DNA of 64,000 nucleotides from JACKOB01 sp024234575 (GCA_051208035.1 JBPJFZ010000008.1:193809-257808), one strand, 5' to 3'; counted from the stretch's first letter, positions 1 through 8,268 are shown. The notes: generated by a model from the sequence alone, not told the origin. Numbers and translations are program-made.

Positions 1-1706
1 GAACTCCGTGTGCCTCGCCCCAATTGCTGCATATATAGAACCTTGGATAAAGTTGGACGGGCCATCACCAATATAGAAGTTTGCGGGGCATCCCAGCCTT
101 CGTTGAGTAGATCACATGAGCAAAGAAACCTTACGTTTCCTTGTCTATAGTCTTCTATGGCTTCTCTGTTTTTTCCAGATACGGCGGCTGCTGAAATACT
201 TTGTTGGTTGAGTAGCACTGCCATTCTCTCTGCATGTTTAATATCGACGCAAAACACGACGCCTTGCTTTTGATTGAAAGTGGCATTACTTCCTGAGTCA
301 AAGTACTTTTTAAGCAGATCAACAACGAGTGTATCACGAGAGGGGAGTAGTACTTTTTTTTGCAGGTCTGCTTTTACAAACTCTTTGCCGTTAAACCTTA
401 CCTCTGAGAAGTTGATGTTGGTTTCAAGCCTGACAGCTCGAATGGGGGGTAATAAACCCCGTTCAATGGCCTGCGGAAGTGTCAAATTAACTTCATAGCG
501 TCCAAATATTTCCGATAAACTCTGCTGGTCAAGTCGGCCATCTGTAGCGGTTACACCAATAAGCGTATTTGGCTGAAAATGTTCCAGAATCCTTCTTAAG
601 CCCTGGGCCGGTGCATGATGAGCTTCATCGACTACGATATAATCGAACGCTTTCGTATCATATTTAATGTAGTGCCTGATCATAAAAGCCGTGGTTTGAA
701 CGCAGACATTTAGCTGCTGGCTGTCTACTAGTTCGCCTACCTTTAGGTTTGGGTTTCTATTGCGAAAGCGCTCTATTGTTTGAGACTTAAGTTCTGTAGA
801 TGGCACGATAACAAGTGTTCGATGAGCTCTATTTTCGGCATACTGCCGTTTATGGTCTTCTATAAAGACTTCTGTTTTTCCTGTGCCAGTGGGTAGCACA
901 AGCAGAAATGTTGATTCTCCATCAGCTCGCTGTTTAGCAATTCTGTCTAGTGCTTCTTCCTGGTGTTCTTGTAATTGAAATGTTGAAACTTTACGAACCG
1001 CTTTAAAATGTGGAATATTCTGGAATGTGTCTGATGCTCCGAAATAGCTTCTCATCTGGTCGGCAAACTTTTTTTCGTCATTCATTCCAGCTAATGACCA
1101 GCGAAAAACAGGGTAACCGGATTTGACTAAAGAGTTTTGTTTAAATAATTGTGACTGGTATTTGTTTAGTTTGATGAACAGGGGGTGATGAAAACTTTCT
1201 CCATTTAATTCGATAGCGATTTTTTTCTTGCAAGTGCTTAGCAGATAATCGATAAATCGTCTTTTCCCACTCAAGTCAAAATACTCATATTCGCGTTCTA
1301 GGGCGGATAGATAAGATGGGCCGTAAACACTTTCGAAAACCGATTCAAATACATACTCAGGTCTGGTCGGATCAATGTCTTGCTCATGTCTATCCCGTCC
1401 AAACATTTTCAATTCATCGGGAGACTCTTGATTGCTAAGAAAAAAATTTATTTGTTGTTCTATTTCGCTTAGTTCGTTGCTGGCAAACCTGTAAACTTTC
1501 TCGTACTTATGCATAAGGCGGTTTTGCCAGGAGGTGTATTCAAGGTAAGTAAATGGAGGAGTGGCATCATCGAACATCTTATTATCAATGATGATGGCAG
1601 TTTCTGCCTTTTCGCGATCAAGATATAAACGGGAGGTTGACGTGGTTTCTACTAAACCAAAATGCAAGCGGCTAAGACTGTTATCTAGCTTTTCAGGAGA
1701 AGTCAT
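1..1706 (-). CDS. SF2 DEAD/DEAH-box helicase with N-terminal endonuclease-like region (3' end beyond window)
   Basis: I translated the minus strand from the ATG at 1706; the frame stays open to the window edge (568 residues seen). The helicase core is clear: Walker A LPTGTGKTE near residue 270, DEAH at about 360-363, a VTAT motif III near 383 and motif VI QLGRGTR near 560. Before it, around residue 165, IAIELNGESFHHP followed by a Lys-rich stretch and GYPVFRWS resembles the fold of Vsr/DUF559-type PD-(D/E)xK nucleases; that part is inference. The start lies 3 nt after the stop of the methyltransferase gene, so the two are probably one operon. Helicase-nuclease plus methyltransferase suggests restriction or anti-phage work, but a repair role is also possible because the C-terminus is unseen. 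Confidence 0.85.
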   Translation of the reverse strand, partial: MTSPEKLDNSLSRLHFGLVETTSTSRLYLDREKAETAIIIDNKMFDDATPPFTYLEYTSWQNRLMHKYEKVYRFASNELSEIEQQINFFLSNQESPDELKMFGRDRHEQDIDPTRPEYVFESVFESVYGPSYLSALEREYEYFDLSGKRRFIDYLLSTCKKKIAIELNGESFHHPLFIKLNKYQSQLFKQNSLVKSGYPVFRWSLAGMNDEKKFADQMRSYFGASDTFQNIPHFKAVRKVSTFQLQEHQEEALDRIAKQRADGESTFLLVLPTGTGKTEVFIEDHKRQYAENRAHRTLVIVPSTELKSQTIERFRNRNPNLKVGELVDSQQLNVCVQTTAFMIRHYIKYDTKAFDYIVVDEAHHAPAQGLRRILEHFQPNTLIGVTATDGRLDQQSLSEIFGRYEVNLTLPQAIERGLLPPIRAVRLETNINFSEVRFNGKEFVKADLQKKVLLPSRDTLVVDLLKKYFDSGSNATFNQKQGVVFCVDIKHAERMAVLLNQQSISAAAVSGKNREAIEDYRQGNVRFLCSCDLLNEGWDAPQTSILVMARPTLSKVLYMQQLGRGTRS

Positions 1707-1709
1707 TGA

Positions 1710-2288
1710 TTAGCCTTTCACTAATATCCCATTCAACCACTTTTCATTTTGTCTACCTGGTCTGGCATCTTCACTTACCCACAGATCTTTTGTTGCAAGG
1801 CCTGTATTCTCAATAAGTTTTTTCAGTCGAAATTCATCACAATTGGTAAAATTTCTACCGACTTTTTCTATATCCTCATTTCCATATTTAAACGAACAAT
1901 AAAACACACTGCCGGGTTTGAGCATGTTAGCTAGTCTTGTAAATACAGAAGGCAAGTCAGCGGCAGGCACATGCAACAAAGAGGCGCAGGCCCAAATTCC
2001 ATCGAATTTTGTTGCAGACTGAAATGTTTGGAAAGTGTCGAGATGGACAGGTTGACCAATTAGCTCCTCAGCCATTTCAACCAGTGCTGCACTGGCGTCA
2101 AAGGCGGTAACTGTAATCCCTTGTTGGATAAAATGTTTGCTGTCTCGTCCTGAGCCGCAGCCGGCGTCTAGTATGTGTGCGTTTTGTGGCAAATAGGCTA
2201 AAAAACGCTTCCATAGATGAGACATATCTACGTCTTTAGTGCTGTCGAAAAATGTCTTTGCATTGTTGTTATAGAAATTGACCGACAT
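1710..2288 (-). CDS. class I SAM-dependent methyltransferase
   Basis: A 192-residue Rossmann-fold methyltransferase. Motif I, ILDAGCGSGRD, lies at residues 39-49, followed by an acidic residue after the second strand (VTAFDAS) and a post-motif segment ASLLHVP typical of Methyltransf_11/25 proteins. The C-terminal DARPGRQNEKWLN signature is shared by a subgroup of small bacterial methyltransferases. I chose the ATG at 2288 because AAGGA stands 7-8 nt upstream; an in-frame ATG at 2342 exists but has no good ribosome site and would overlap the divergent gene. The substrate cannot be read from sequence. Coupling to the downstream helicase (3-nt gap) hints at nucleic-acid methylation or a shared defence role, which is inference. 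Confidence 0.85.
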   Translation of the reverse strand: MSVNFYNNNAKTFFDSTKDVDMSHLWKRFLAYLPQNAHILDAGCGSGRDSKHFIQQGITVTAFDASAALVEMAEELIGQPVHLDTFQTFQSATKFDGIWACASLLHVPAADLPSVFTRLANMLKPGSVFYCSFKYGNEDIEKVGRNFTNCDEFRLKKLIENTGLATKDLWVSEDARPGRQNEKWLNGILVKG

Positions 2289-2345
2289 GTCTAGTTCCTT
2301 GTTCACAAGTTGTTTTGTAACATTCAAAATAAAGGAGAGCAAGTT

Positions 2346-2864
2346 ATGGAGAAGCTCTTCCGCGACTTATCGTGTCGCTTCGGTGAGTATCGTTGTAATA
2401 AGAAAACTACATTAAACTTTATATTCAACGTTACGAGGGTCGATGGCATGACAGACGACAATCAAAATGATCACGAGCCTGAAGAGCTTGTCACCTGTGA
2501 CTGTTGCGACAAAAAATTTATATTTATAGATAAACCTGCTAATGCATTTGTGGGTTGCATTGAGGGTGAAAATAATAAAGCAGAAGCAGGTGAAGTTGTT
2601 TTATGCAAGAAATGCTACTACTTCGGACTCATGGGGCACAATCGATTCAGAGCTTGGCTATTCTCCTATCCCATGGCATATAGAGCCAAGTATATCCCAC
2701 CAGGGCCTGGTATTTCTCCGCAATATATTGGCGGAGGCTTTCCTCCCAATAAACTTCGAGACTTTGCAGATGAACTCGCCGTAAGAACTGCCTTTGCCAA
2801 AGCGCTTGATATGGATGTGGATGATATACCCGTAATCGAATCTTATGTAAGCCGCTGGTTGTAG
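2346..2864 (+). CDS. small zinc-ribbon-like protein of unknown function
   Basis: I do not recognise the family. The protein (172 residues from the ATG at 2346, preceded by a strong AAGGAG 8 nt upstream) has cysteines at 51, 53, 54, 87 and 90; a CDCC turn and a CKKC turn could together bind one zinc ion. A Gly/Pro-rich stretch PPGPGISPQYIGGG follows, then an acidic helical C-terminus. An internal ATG at 2448 could be an alternative start, but its GAGGG site is weaker. It is divergent from the methyltransferase across about 57 nt and lies 27 nt before the phosphatase gene, so it may share a transcript with the latter. Confidence 0.6.
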   Translation: MEKLFRDLSCRFGEYRCNKKTTLNFIFNVTRVDGMTDDNQNDHEPEELVTCDCCDKKFIFIDKPANAFVGCIEGENNKAEAGEVVLCKKCYYFGLMGHNRFRAWLFSYPMAYRAKYIPPGPGISPQYIGGGFPPNKLRDFADELAVRTAFAKALDMDVDDIPVIESYVSRWL

Positions 2865-2891
2865 TGTAAATCTGTTGTTTGGCAGCGCTCT

Positions 2892-3581
2892 ATGATTAAT
2901 CAATTAAAATTATTAGCTTCTCATCGCGACATCCATCTAAAAGAAGGGCAACGCTGTTTTATCGTCGGCGATATTCATGGTGACTGGCATAGCTTGCAAA
3001 CAGCATTGTCTACTGTGCAATTCGATCTTGCTCAGGATGTGTTGGTAAGTGTTGGCGATCTAATTGACCGGCACGAAGGTAGTTTAAAAGTGGCAAATTG
3101 GATGCTAACGCAGGAAAACATCCATGTTGTATGCGGCAATCATGAAAAATTCTTTCTTGATTATATTCGGCAACCTGAAACAGGGTTTTATTACAAGTCC
3201 TCCAGTACCGGTGGTTGGTGGGTGGATCTGCATAATGAAGCTGATTTGCTGGCATTGGCCAAATTAATGAAAGAGAAACTCTCTATTGCGGTTACTATCC
3301 GACAAGGGGATAAGAAAGTCGGTGTAACCCATGCGGCTTCGCCTGATGATTGGTATGTGGTGGAAAACGGCTTATTAACCTCTGACGACTGGCTGGATTA
3401 CATTGATAATCGGGCACAGTGTAGGCAGGCCATGCAAGGATTTACCAGCATAAAATCAGGGGTTGATGCTGTCGTTCATGGTCATGTTGGTGCACCTTAT
3501 TTTAAAGGTGGTAATCAGCATTGGATTGATACGCTTTATGCAACGGGCAAGCTCACCTTGCTTTCTGCGGCCGATTTATAA
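2892..3581 (+). CDS. PPP-type serine/threonine phosphatase / metallophosphoesterase
   Basis: All five di-metal motifs of calcineurin-like phosphoesterases are present in order: GDIHGD (26-31), GDLIDR (55-60), GNHE (82-85), an internal His (GVTHAAS) and HGH (196-198). The GDxxDR and GNHE forms and the 229-residue length fit the bacterial PrpA/PrpB and lambda-phosphatase group, which remove phosphate from proteins or small nucleotides in the cytoplasm. The metal ligands look intact, so it should be active, with Mn2+ the usual cofactor. The true substrate is not evident. The ribosome site before 2892 is weak, so it may rely on coupling to the preceding zinc-ribbon gene. Confidence 0.85.
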   Translation: MINQLKLLASHRDIHLKEGQRCFIVGDIHGDWHSLQTALSTVQFDLAQDVLVSVGDLIDRHEGSLKVANWMLTQENIHVVCGNHEKFFLDYIRQPETGFYYKSSSTGGWWVDLHNEADLLALAKLMKEKLSIAVTIRQGDKKVGVTHAASPDDWYVVENGLLTSDDWLDYIDNRAQCRQAMQGFTSIKSGVDAVVHGHVGAPYFKGGNQHWIDTLYATGKLTLLSAADL

Positions 3582-3628
3582 GCCTTTACCAATCAAACAA
3601 TGCGGTATCGAGAAATAGTGCCGGGGTA

Positions 3629-3877
3629 TTACTCTTTTTTAGTCGCGATGACTTTTATCCCTCGACTACCAGAGATCGACTTTTCGTTGCCCAAAAAACA
3701 GATAAACAAAGCTGATCTGTACATGGCAAACCGGTAATCAGCTCCAGACCCCTGATAGCCGCTTAAGATATTCGGTATAGCAACTCCCGATGCTATGAAT
3801 AGCCAAGACACGGCAATGCCTGCATCTAGCGTTGCACCTAAGATAAATGTATATCTTGAAATTAATTTTGTATTCAT
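3629..3877 (-). CDS. small membrane protein, probably frameshift-truncated
   Basis: An 82-codon frame with a good AAGGTGA site just before the ATG. Residues 10-40 form one hydrophobic segment (FILGATLDAG... to ...IASGVAIPN), and GSGADYRFAMY looks like the loop before a second helix, but the C-terminus turns polar and Lys-rich (GNEKSISGSRGIKVIATKKE), as though the frame slipped. A run of six A residues lies right before the stop. It sits about 300 nt from an interrupted transporter gene, in a region that has decayed. It could be a real short protein; I rate a degraded membrane-protein gene as slightly more likely. Confidence 0.35.
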   Translation of the reverse strand: MNTKLISRYTFILGATLDAGIAVSWLFIASGVAIPNILSGYQGSGADYRFAMYRSALFICFLGNEKSISGSRGIKVIATKKE

Positions 3878-4181
3878 ATGTTCACCTTCTGGGTATGTGA
3901 TTGGTTGTAACCTAAGAGGTGACTATGAACTATGAACCAATAGACAGGTCAACGGCTATCGGCTTTGCGGATGCTTAAATAGTTAAAATACCCTGGAAGG
4001 AGTCAGCATAAGGCTGCTAGGCATCAATTATGACCGGGTGAGTATACCGTTAGGTTAGCTGGATTAGATGCTGGTTGCTCGTATAGGACAAGGTTTTTCA
4101 GCGTTAACGCATGTCTAGAGGGGTTCTAACGGTGTTAATCCCGCGGTGTGTAACCAGATTGCAGCCAGACTAATGCCAGTA
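3878..4181. other. intergenic stretch with no supported gene
   Basis: No frame on either strand has a ribosome site and plausible composition. The stretch lies between a probably decayed membrane gene and the 3' fragment of an IS-interrupted transporter gene. I see no clear promoter pair or terminator hairpin. Confidence 0.5.
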
Positions 4182-4265
4182 TCAGGCTTTCGCCACACGA
4201 TTACCCAAGCTAAAAAGCACAATTGCGGCGATCGCGGCAGCCAAAGCGAGCCAGTGATAAAGATT
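4182..4265 (-). pseudogene. 3' fragment of EamA/DMT-type membrane gene split by the IS200/IS605 element
   Basis: Reading the minus strand out of the IS gives Asn then LYHWLALAAAIAAIVLFSLG and six more residues before TGA at 4182. This is a textbook last helix of a drug/metabolite-transporter (EamA) half-protein. It has no start of its own. Joined to codon 121 of the fragment at 6114-6476 it gives ...LILKESM-N-LYHW..., in frame and with no base lost or gained, for an ancestral protein of 148 residues. The gene is therefore an insertional pseudogene. That conclusion follows directly from the sequence; the EamA assignment rests on family resemblance. Confidence 0.85.
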
Positions 4266-4341
4266 GAACAAAATCCACGCGCATTGCCCTTCTTAGGCGC
4301 AGGCCAAGAGGGGGTCAAGCGGGCGGTTGTCGCGGGGAAGC

Positions 4342-4770
4342 CTAGTTTTTCTTTCTAGCATGTTCTTCCGTACCCTGTCGCTCCACATAGGCTCTGATGG
4401 TTTCCAGTGTTACCCCGCCCACCGAACAGACGAAATAAGCACGATGCCAGAACAACGGCTTATAGTAAAACTGCGCAAGGTGTTCCGCGAAGCGGTTCCG
4501 GGTACGGCGGGCGCTGGCAGTTTTCAGGTTATTAATCAGCACCGAAATATCCAGAGCCGGATGGATGCTGATGAGCATGTGGATATGATCGGGCTCGCCG
4601 CCAAATTCCAAAAGTTCACATCGCCAGGCACAAAGAATCTCGGTAAAACTCTGAAGGAGGTAGTCGAGCAATTCAGGTGACAGGGTTTTGCGTCGGTATT
4701 TGGTGACGAAAACAATATGCAGCTTAATGTTATATACGGCATGAGAAGCTGATTTATTAGTATTATCCAT
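4342..4770 (-). CDS. tnpA: TnpA, Y1 (HUH) transposase of IS200/IS605 family
   Basis: The protein (142 residues, the usual length) starts MDNTNKSASHAVYNIKLHIVF, carries the two-His HUH motif in DHIHMLI (His62, His64) and has the catalytic tyrosine in TIRAYVERQ (Tyr128). These enzymes work as dimers that cut and rejoin single-stranded ends at subterminal hairpins, moving the element by excision from and insertion into lagging-strand template DNA. All catalytic residues are present. It diverges from tnpB across 37 nt, so the two start regions probably share that short promoter zone. Confidence 0.92.
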   Translation of the reverse strand: MDNTNKSASHAVYNIKLHIVFVTKYRRKTLSPELLDYLLQSFTEILCAWRCELLEFGGEPDHIHMLISIHPALDISVLINNLKTASARRTRNRFAEHLAQFYYKPLFWHRAYFVCSVGGVTLETIRAYVERQGTEEHARKKN

Positions 4771-4807
4771 GATTGCGCCCTAATGGCTTTTTGGCTATTC
4801 TACACCC

Positions 4808-6100
4808 ATGCAAAGACGCAAAGCCACCTTCAAGCTGTATCCCAACGCCCGTCAGCAACAAACGCTGGAGGAATGGATACGGCTGCATTGCGAGTTATAC
4901 AACGCGGCACTGCAGGAACGCATCGAAGCATGGTGCAAATGCGGTGTGTCTATTCAATATTATGATCAGCAGAACACTTTGCCCGCTATCAAGGCGGATC
5001 GACCGGAGTTTGTCGCCTTGGGTAGTCATGCCCTGCAACAAACACTAAGACGATTGGATCTGGCCATGCAGGCATTTTTCCGTCGAATCAAGGCAGGGGA
5101 ATCTCCAGGTTTTCCCCGCTTTAAATCCCATCGTCGCTTTGCCGGTTTTACCTATCCCGATCCGGCCGGGTGGAAATTACTGCAAAAGGGTACGAGGGGA
5201 GGCACCTTGCGACTGGGGAGTGGTAAAAGCGCCATGATGATTCGCGCACGAGGGCAACATCGATTCGACGAGTTTCAGCCCAACGATGTGACTCTCACCC
5301 GACGACATGGCCAGTGGTATGCCTCAGTCACGTTACGTGTATCGGAAGAACAGTGTCAACGCATACGAACCAGCCATCAGCAACGTGGCGTGGATTTTGG
5401 CATTAACGACTGGGCAACCTTCGAGAATGGTAGCACCATAGCAAATCCCCGATTCGTGCGGGAGGCATTACCACGTCTTGCAGAGTTACAACGACAACGG
5501 GCACGTAAACAGAAAAACTCGATCCGTTATTGCCGGTTAACGAAGCAGATCGGTCGGTTACACGAACGTATCGGGAATTTTCGCCGGGATTTCGTACACA
5601 AGGAAACGTCCAAACTGGCTAAGACCTGTGCGGTGATTGCCACCGAACTGCTTCAGCCAAAAAATATGAGCCGATCCGCGAAAGGGTCGATGGAAAAGCC
5701 CGGTAAACGGGTTAAACAGAAAGCGGGCCTTAACCGGGAAATTCTCTCGGCGAGTTTCGGCATGGCGCATCAAATGCTCGCTTACAAAGTGGAAGAGACT
5801 GGTACGCGACTGCATTTGGCGAATACGCGCCAACTCAAGCCCTCGCAGCGGTGTTGCGCCTGCTGGGAGATCACGTCAAAGACATTGGCGGAACGCACCC
5901 ATGTATGTCAGCACTGCGGCCACACCATGCCTCGCGATCAGAACAGCGCAGCGGTGGTACTGATCGATGCACATACAACGTTTGAGCAAGACATGGCCGG
6001 GACGGTCGTGGCGGCGAGATCAAAGCCTCTGGCACGGCAACGTGTCAAGCTGAGGTCGAAGACCCGCGAAACCCCCACTACAACCGCGATAGCGATTTAG
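4808..6100 (+). CDS. tnpB: TnpB, RNA-guided RuvC nuclease of the IS605 element
   Basis: A 430-residue TnpB. It opens with the helix-turn-helix-like RRKATFKLYPN segment. The RuvC catalytic triad can be placed at Asp196 (GVDFGINDWAT), Glu280 (IATELLQPKNM) and Asp377 (PRDQNSAAVV). A zinc finger lies between the last two, C349-x2-C352 and C367-x2-C370. Known TnpBs use a right-end-derived RNA (omega/reRNA) to cut the donor site after excision, which favours retention of the element. All key residues are intact, so this copy should be functional. The gene ends 13 nt before the element's right end, which is normal since the guide scaffold overlaps the 3' coding part. Confidence 0.93.
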   Translation: MQRRKATFKLYPNARQQQTLEEWIRLHCELYNAALQERIEAWCKCGVSIQYYDQQNTLPAIKADRPEFVALGSHALQQTLRRLDLAMQAFFRRIKAGESPGFPRFKSHRRFAGFTYPDPAGWKLLQKGTRGGTLRLGSGKSAMMIRARGQHRFDEFQPNDVTLTRRHGQWYASVTLRVSEEQCQRIRTSHQQRGVDFGINDWATFENGSTIANPRFVREALPRLAELQRQRARKQKNSIRYCRLTKQIGRLHERIGNFRRDFVHKETSKLAKTCAVIATELLQPKNMSRSAKGSMEKPGKRVKQKAGLNREILSASFGMAHQMLAYKVEETGTRLHLANTRQLKPSQRCCACWEITSKTLAERTHVCQHCGHTMPRDQNSAAVVLIDAHTTFEQDMAGTVVAARSKPLARQRVKLRSKTRETPTTTAIAI

Positions 6101-6103
6101 TGG
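6075..6103 (+). other. right-end hairpin of the IS605 element / predicted 3' part of omega RNA scaffold
   Basis: CCACTA (6075-6080) pairs with TAGTGG (6098-6103) around an inner CGC-GATA-GCG hairpin, overlapping the last codons and stop of tnpB and ending about 10 nt before the inferred right end. IS605 ends carry such subterminal imperfect hairpins, bound by TnpA, and the same region forms the 3' scaffold of the TnpB guide RNA. The guide itself would be the flanking bases from 6114 on (cattgattcttttag...). The hairpin is seen directly; its two roles are inferred from the family. Confidence 0.6.
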
Positions 6104-6113
6104 CGGGAGAGTT

Positions 6114-6476
6114 CATTGATTCTTTTAGTATGAGAACGCCAACGATAACCCCGGTCGTGATGATAGAAAGCACGGCGTATAGGATGTAGCTCGAAAGCCC
6201 ATAGTTGGAATAAAGTAAATTAAAACCGAGGTAGGTGAAAAACAGCCCGGTGCCGCTTAGTATCGCCCAGAGCCAGTTTGTTTTTACTACGGTAAGGTAA
6301 TTAGGCTGCCCAAAAAGTGGCGCAAAGATAATCGTCAGCATTAGGCAGCACATAGCGGCCAGCGCAATAAAGGTAAAGGGATTATCAAAAACAACCGCTT
6401 TCTTCTGGCTGAAAGCGAAAAGAGCGTTACCTGCAGCGGCAATCAGGGCAAATAGTATCGGGCCGAGTATGTTCAT
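6114..6476 (-). pseudogene. 5' fragment of EamA/DMT-type membrane gene split by the IS element
   Basis: Starting at the ATG at 6476, 121 codons encode about four hydrophobic helices (MNILGPILFALIAAAGNALF..., FIALAAMCCLMLTIIFAPLF, WLWAILSGTGLFFTYLGFNL, YILYAVLSIITTGVIVGVLIL) ending ...LKESM, a typical half-size DMT protein. After 6114 the frame reads into the IS and stops at 6078 with an unrelated tail, NSPATKSLSRL. The last helix lies on the other side of the element (4182-4265). The truncated product could still be made but lacks its final membrane segment. The preceding gene (lipoprotein, 6531-6971) is on the same strand 54 nt upstream. Confidence 0.85.
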
Positions 6477-6530
6477 AAAGTTTCATCGCGCTGCAGGATT
6501 AGTAACATTTATTATAAGTGGCTCGTTTCG

Positions 6531-6971
6531 CTAGTGAAAAAAATTCGCATAGCCATTTAGCATTGCTTGCGACTGTTGTAGCGCTTGCTGGTCCCCCGTT
6601 TTTTCTAATTGCTGCACAACTGGCATAAAAGGCACGAGAAACTCATGCAAAGCATTGTGTGCATCGCCTTCCATGGTGCAGCCACTAATCAGTGTTTCCA
6701 GGTCTTGGTTTAAGGCTGCGCCTAAGCTTTTACGCGCATCAATGGTTGCTGTATCCGCATCCAGCGCGTTTACCTTACCTTTCATTGATGCAAGGGTTTT
6801 TCGTGTGTGGCTATCCATGTGCCACTTTTTTCCGTTATCCAAGGTTAGTTTAGATACCGCGTTATCTGATGTGGTCTCTGTCCCGTGATGGTGATGAGCA
6901 CAGGCTTGTAGTATAAGTGCCAGGATAAGAATGCTTAGCCCGTTAAGTAAGTTTTTATTGGTAATTCGCAT
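6531..6971 (-). CDS. small lipoprotein of unknown function
   Basis: A 146-residue protein with a clear lipoprotein signal: a basic start (MRITNKN), a hydrophobic stretch and lipobox LQAC (Cys24), followed by HHHH, which could bind metal. The mature part is helical, with DADTATIDARKSLGAALNQDLETL and one further Cys in ISGCTMEGDAHNALHEF. I do not recognise the family. It may be co-transcribed with the downstream DMT-type gene now broken by the IS, 54 nt away. Confidence 0.7.
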   Translation of the reverse strand: MRITNKNLLNGLSILILALILQACAHHHHGTETTSDNAVSKLTLDNGKKWHMDSHTRKTLASMKGKVNALDADTATIDARKSLGAALNQDLETLISGCTMEGDAHNALHEFLVPFMPVVQQLEKTGDQQALQQSQAMLNGYANFFH

Positions 6972-7013
6972 AAGTTATCTCTTTTTAACTGTCAGTTGCT
7001 TTGATGGTAGAAG

Positions 7014-7934
7014 CTAAATATCTTGTGAAAGCACATAACCCTGTTTTGGGAAATGAACGTTTACAGTACCGACTTCTTTACTTTCTCGCGTAATAATCCA
7101 GCGCATGGGAGTGGCACCCACTAACACGCCTTGACTGGGCTCCTGAGCGTAGTCGTTGGGTGCAATCGTGACGCGTTTACCGATCAGTGGATCTTTTTTG
7201 TGCTCTTCTGGGATTGCTCGTGGCGTTGCTTTCCGGGCAATGATGATTGACTGCTGCGGTTTGATTGCCGTGAATTTTCCATCGCCAAACGCTTTCATTC
7301 GATCCATCCAGGCGATTGTTTTAGGAAAGTCATCAATCATGCGTCGCTCGCCAAGATCGCGAATAAACCAGAGTCCGTGATAGGTTGAGAAGTCTGCATG
7401 ACACGGTGCAGAACCAAATAGAAAATCATCGGTAAAACGTGGTTCTAAGTCCGCTAGATATGCCATTACTTTGGGGCGTGCATGTTTTGGATTGACGATT
7501 TTGATCGATGCGTTACGGCCCATGTTAATTCGATCAAATAAGAAGCGCACAATGCTAATCAGCGACATACTTTTCAGCACTTTTCGTTTGAGCTTCTTAC
7601 TGCCCCCTGTCAACACGCAAGCAAAGAAAACATCTAAATCGGCTCTTTGTGCCCAGTCTTGCGCTTCCTGACTGCAGTTTTCCAGCGCAAGCTCAGGCTT
7701 GTTACAATGTGCGGCAATTTCTGCGGCAATAATACGTGTGTCACAGAATACGTCGGCACCAATTTGCGCGATAGGTACTTTACGATAGCCACCGGCAAGA
7801 GCTGCCAGCACTGGTCTTGGTGGGGCTTCCTTTGTAACGGATGACTGCCATGGAATGCCCGCATAACCCAGCATGGTTCGTATTTTTTGTGAAAATGGTG
7901 ACATGGGGTAGTGGTGCAGAATGAGGTCAGTCAT
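7014..7934 (-). CDS. glutathione S-transferase-like protein
   Basis: The first 80 residues match the thioredoxin-like GST N-domain: LILHHYPMSPFSQKIRTMLGYAGI, then a cis-Pro region KVPIAQIGADVFCDTRIIAAEIA. The C-terminal helical domain follows (residues 90-225, DAFxxGSAPCHADFSTYH-like motif at FGSAPCHADFSTY). An extra C-terminal segment of about 70 residues (GKRVTIAPNDYAQEPSQGVLVG...) is beta-rich and not part of a standard GST. The protein has Ser rather than Cys at the usual active-site position. The substrate is unknown; conjugation or glutathione-dependent reduction of small toxic compounds is the usual role. Confidence 0.8.
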   Translation of the reverse strand: MTDLILHHYPMSPFSQKIRTMLGYAGIPWQSSVTKEAPPRPVLAALAGGYRKVPIAQIGADVFCDTRIIAAEIAAHCNKPELALENCSQEAQDWAQRADLDVFFACVLTGGSKKLKRKVLKSMSLISIVRFLFDRINMGRNASIKIVNPKHARPKVMAYLADLEPRFTDDFLFGSAPCHADFSTYHGLWFIRDLGERRMIDDFPKTIAWMDRMKAFGDGKFTAIKPQQSIIIARKATPRAIPEEHKKDPLIGKRVTIAPNDYAQEPSQGVLVGATPMRWIITRESKEVGTVNVHFPKQGYVLSQDI

Positions 7935-8046
7935 AGGGTGTCTCCCATTGGTGAATTAAGGAAACGAATAATAGAGCACCGCAGCGCTTAAGCCTAGCCT
8001 CATTTGAGGGGGGCGAGCAATGTTTTAGCTAGGCGTAAGACGATTA

Positions 8047-8268
8047 CTATTTGTCTTTTAAGTAATCTCGTACAAACTGCTTTGACTCTTCATCCAGATC
8101 ATGCCACTCGCGCCAGTCGAGATAGTTTTGCCATTCACGCTCTTGCTTTGCCTCGGCAATGGCCTGGCGATACATTATGCTGAGTCCGCCTAATTTGCTA
8201 ACGAGAAAATGGTTAATCATGGCCCGTACTTCTTCTTCGTTAAGCTCATCGGTTTTTGGCATTGTCAT
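8047..8268 (-). CDS. small acidic protein of unknown function
   Basis: A 73-residue protein preceded by a strong GGAGG 7 nt before the ATG at 8268. It is highly charged and helical, rich in Trp and Glu near the end (EREWQNYLDWREWHDLDEESKQF). No signal peptide or membrane segment is visible, so it is probably cytosolic. I do not recognise the family. It stands alone between a GST-like gene and a lipoprotein gene, all on the minus strand. Confidence 0.65.
   Translation of the reverse strand: MTMPKTDELNEEEVRAMINHFLVSKLGGLSIMYRQAIAEAKQEREWQNYLDWREWHDLDEESKQFVRDYLKDK

Larger units (their letters stand above)
4266..6113 (+). mobile_element. IS200/IS605-family insertion sequence (tnpA + tnpB)
   Basis: An element of about 1.85 kb with divergent tnpA (minus) and tnpB (plus), the classical IS605 layout. 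The ends were set by restoring the interrupted DMT gene: left flank ...ATAAAGATT, right flank CATTGATTC..., with a possible 2-bp shift because both junctions share TT. There is no target duplication, as expected for this single-strand transposition family. About 75 nt lie between the tnpA stop and the left end; only 13 nt lie between the tnpB stop and the right end, so the right-end hairpin overlaps the tnpB tail. Both genes look intact, so the element may be active. Confidence 0.9.

Noticed and set aside
4115..4318. Minus-strand 67-codon frame reading MTPSWPAPKKGNARG...
   Set aside because: It is out of frame with the transporter fragment that shares the DNA and spans the IS left junction.
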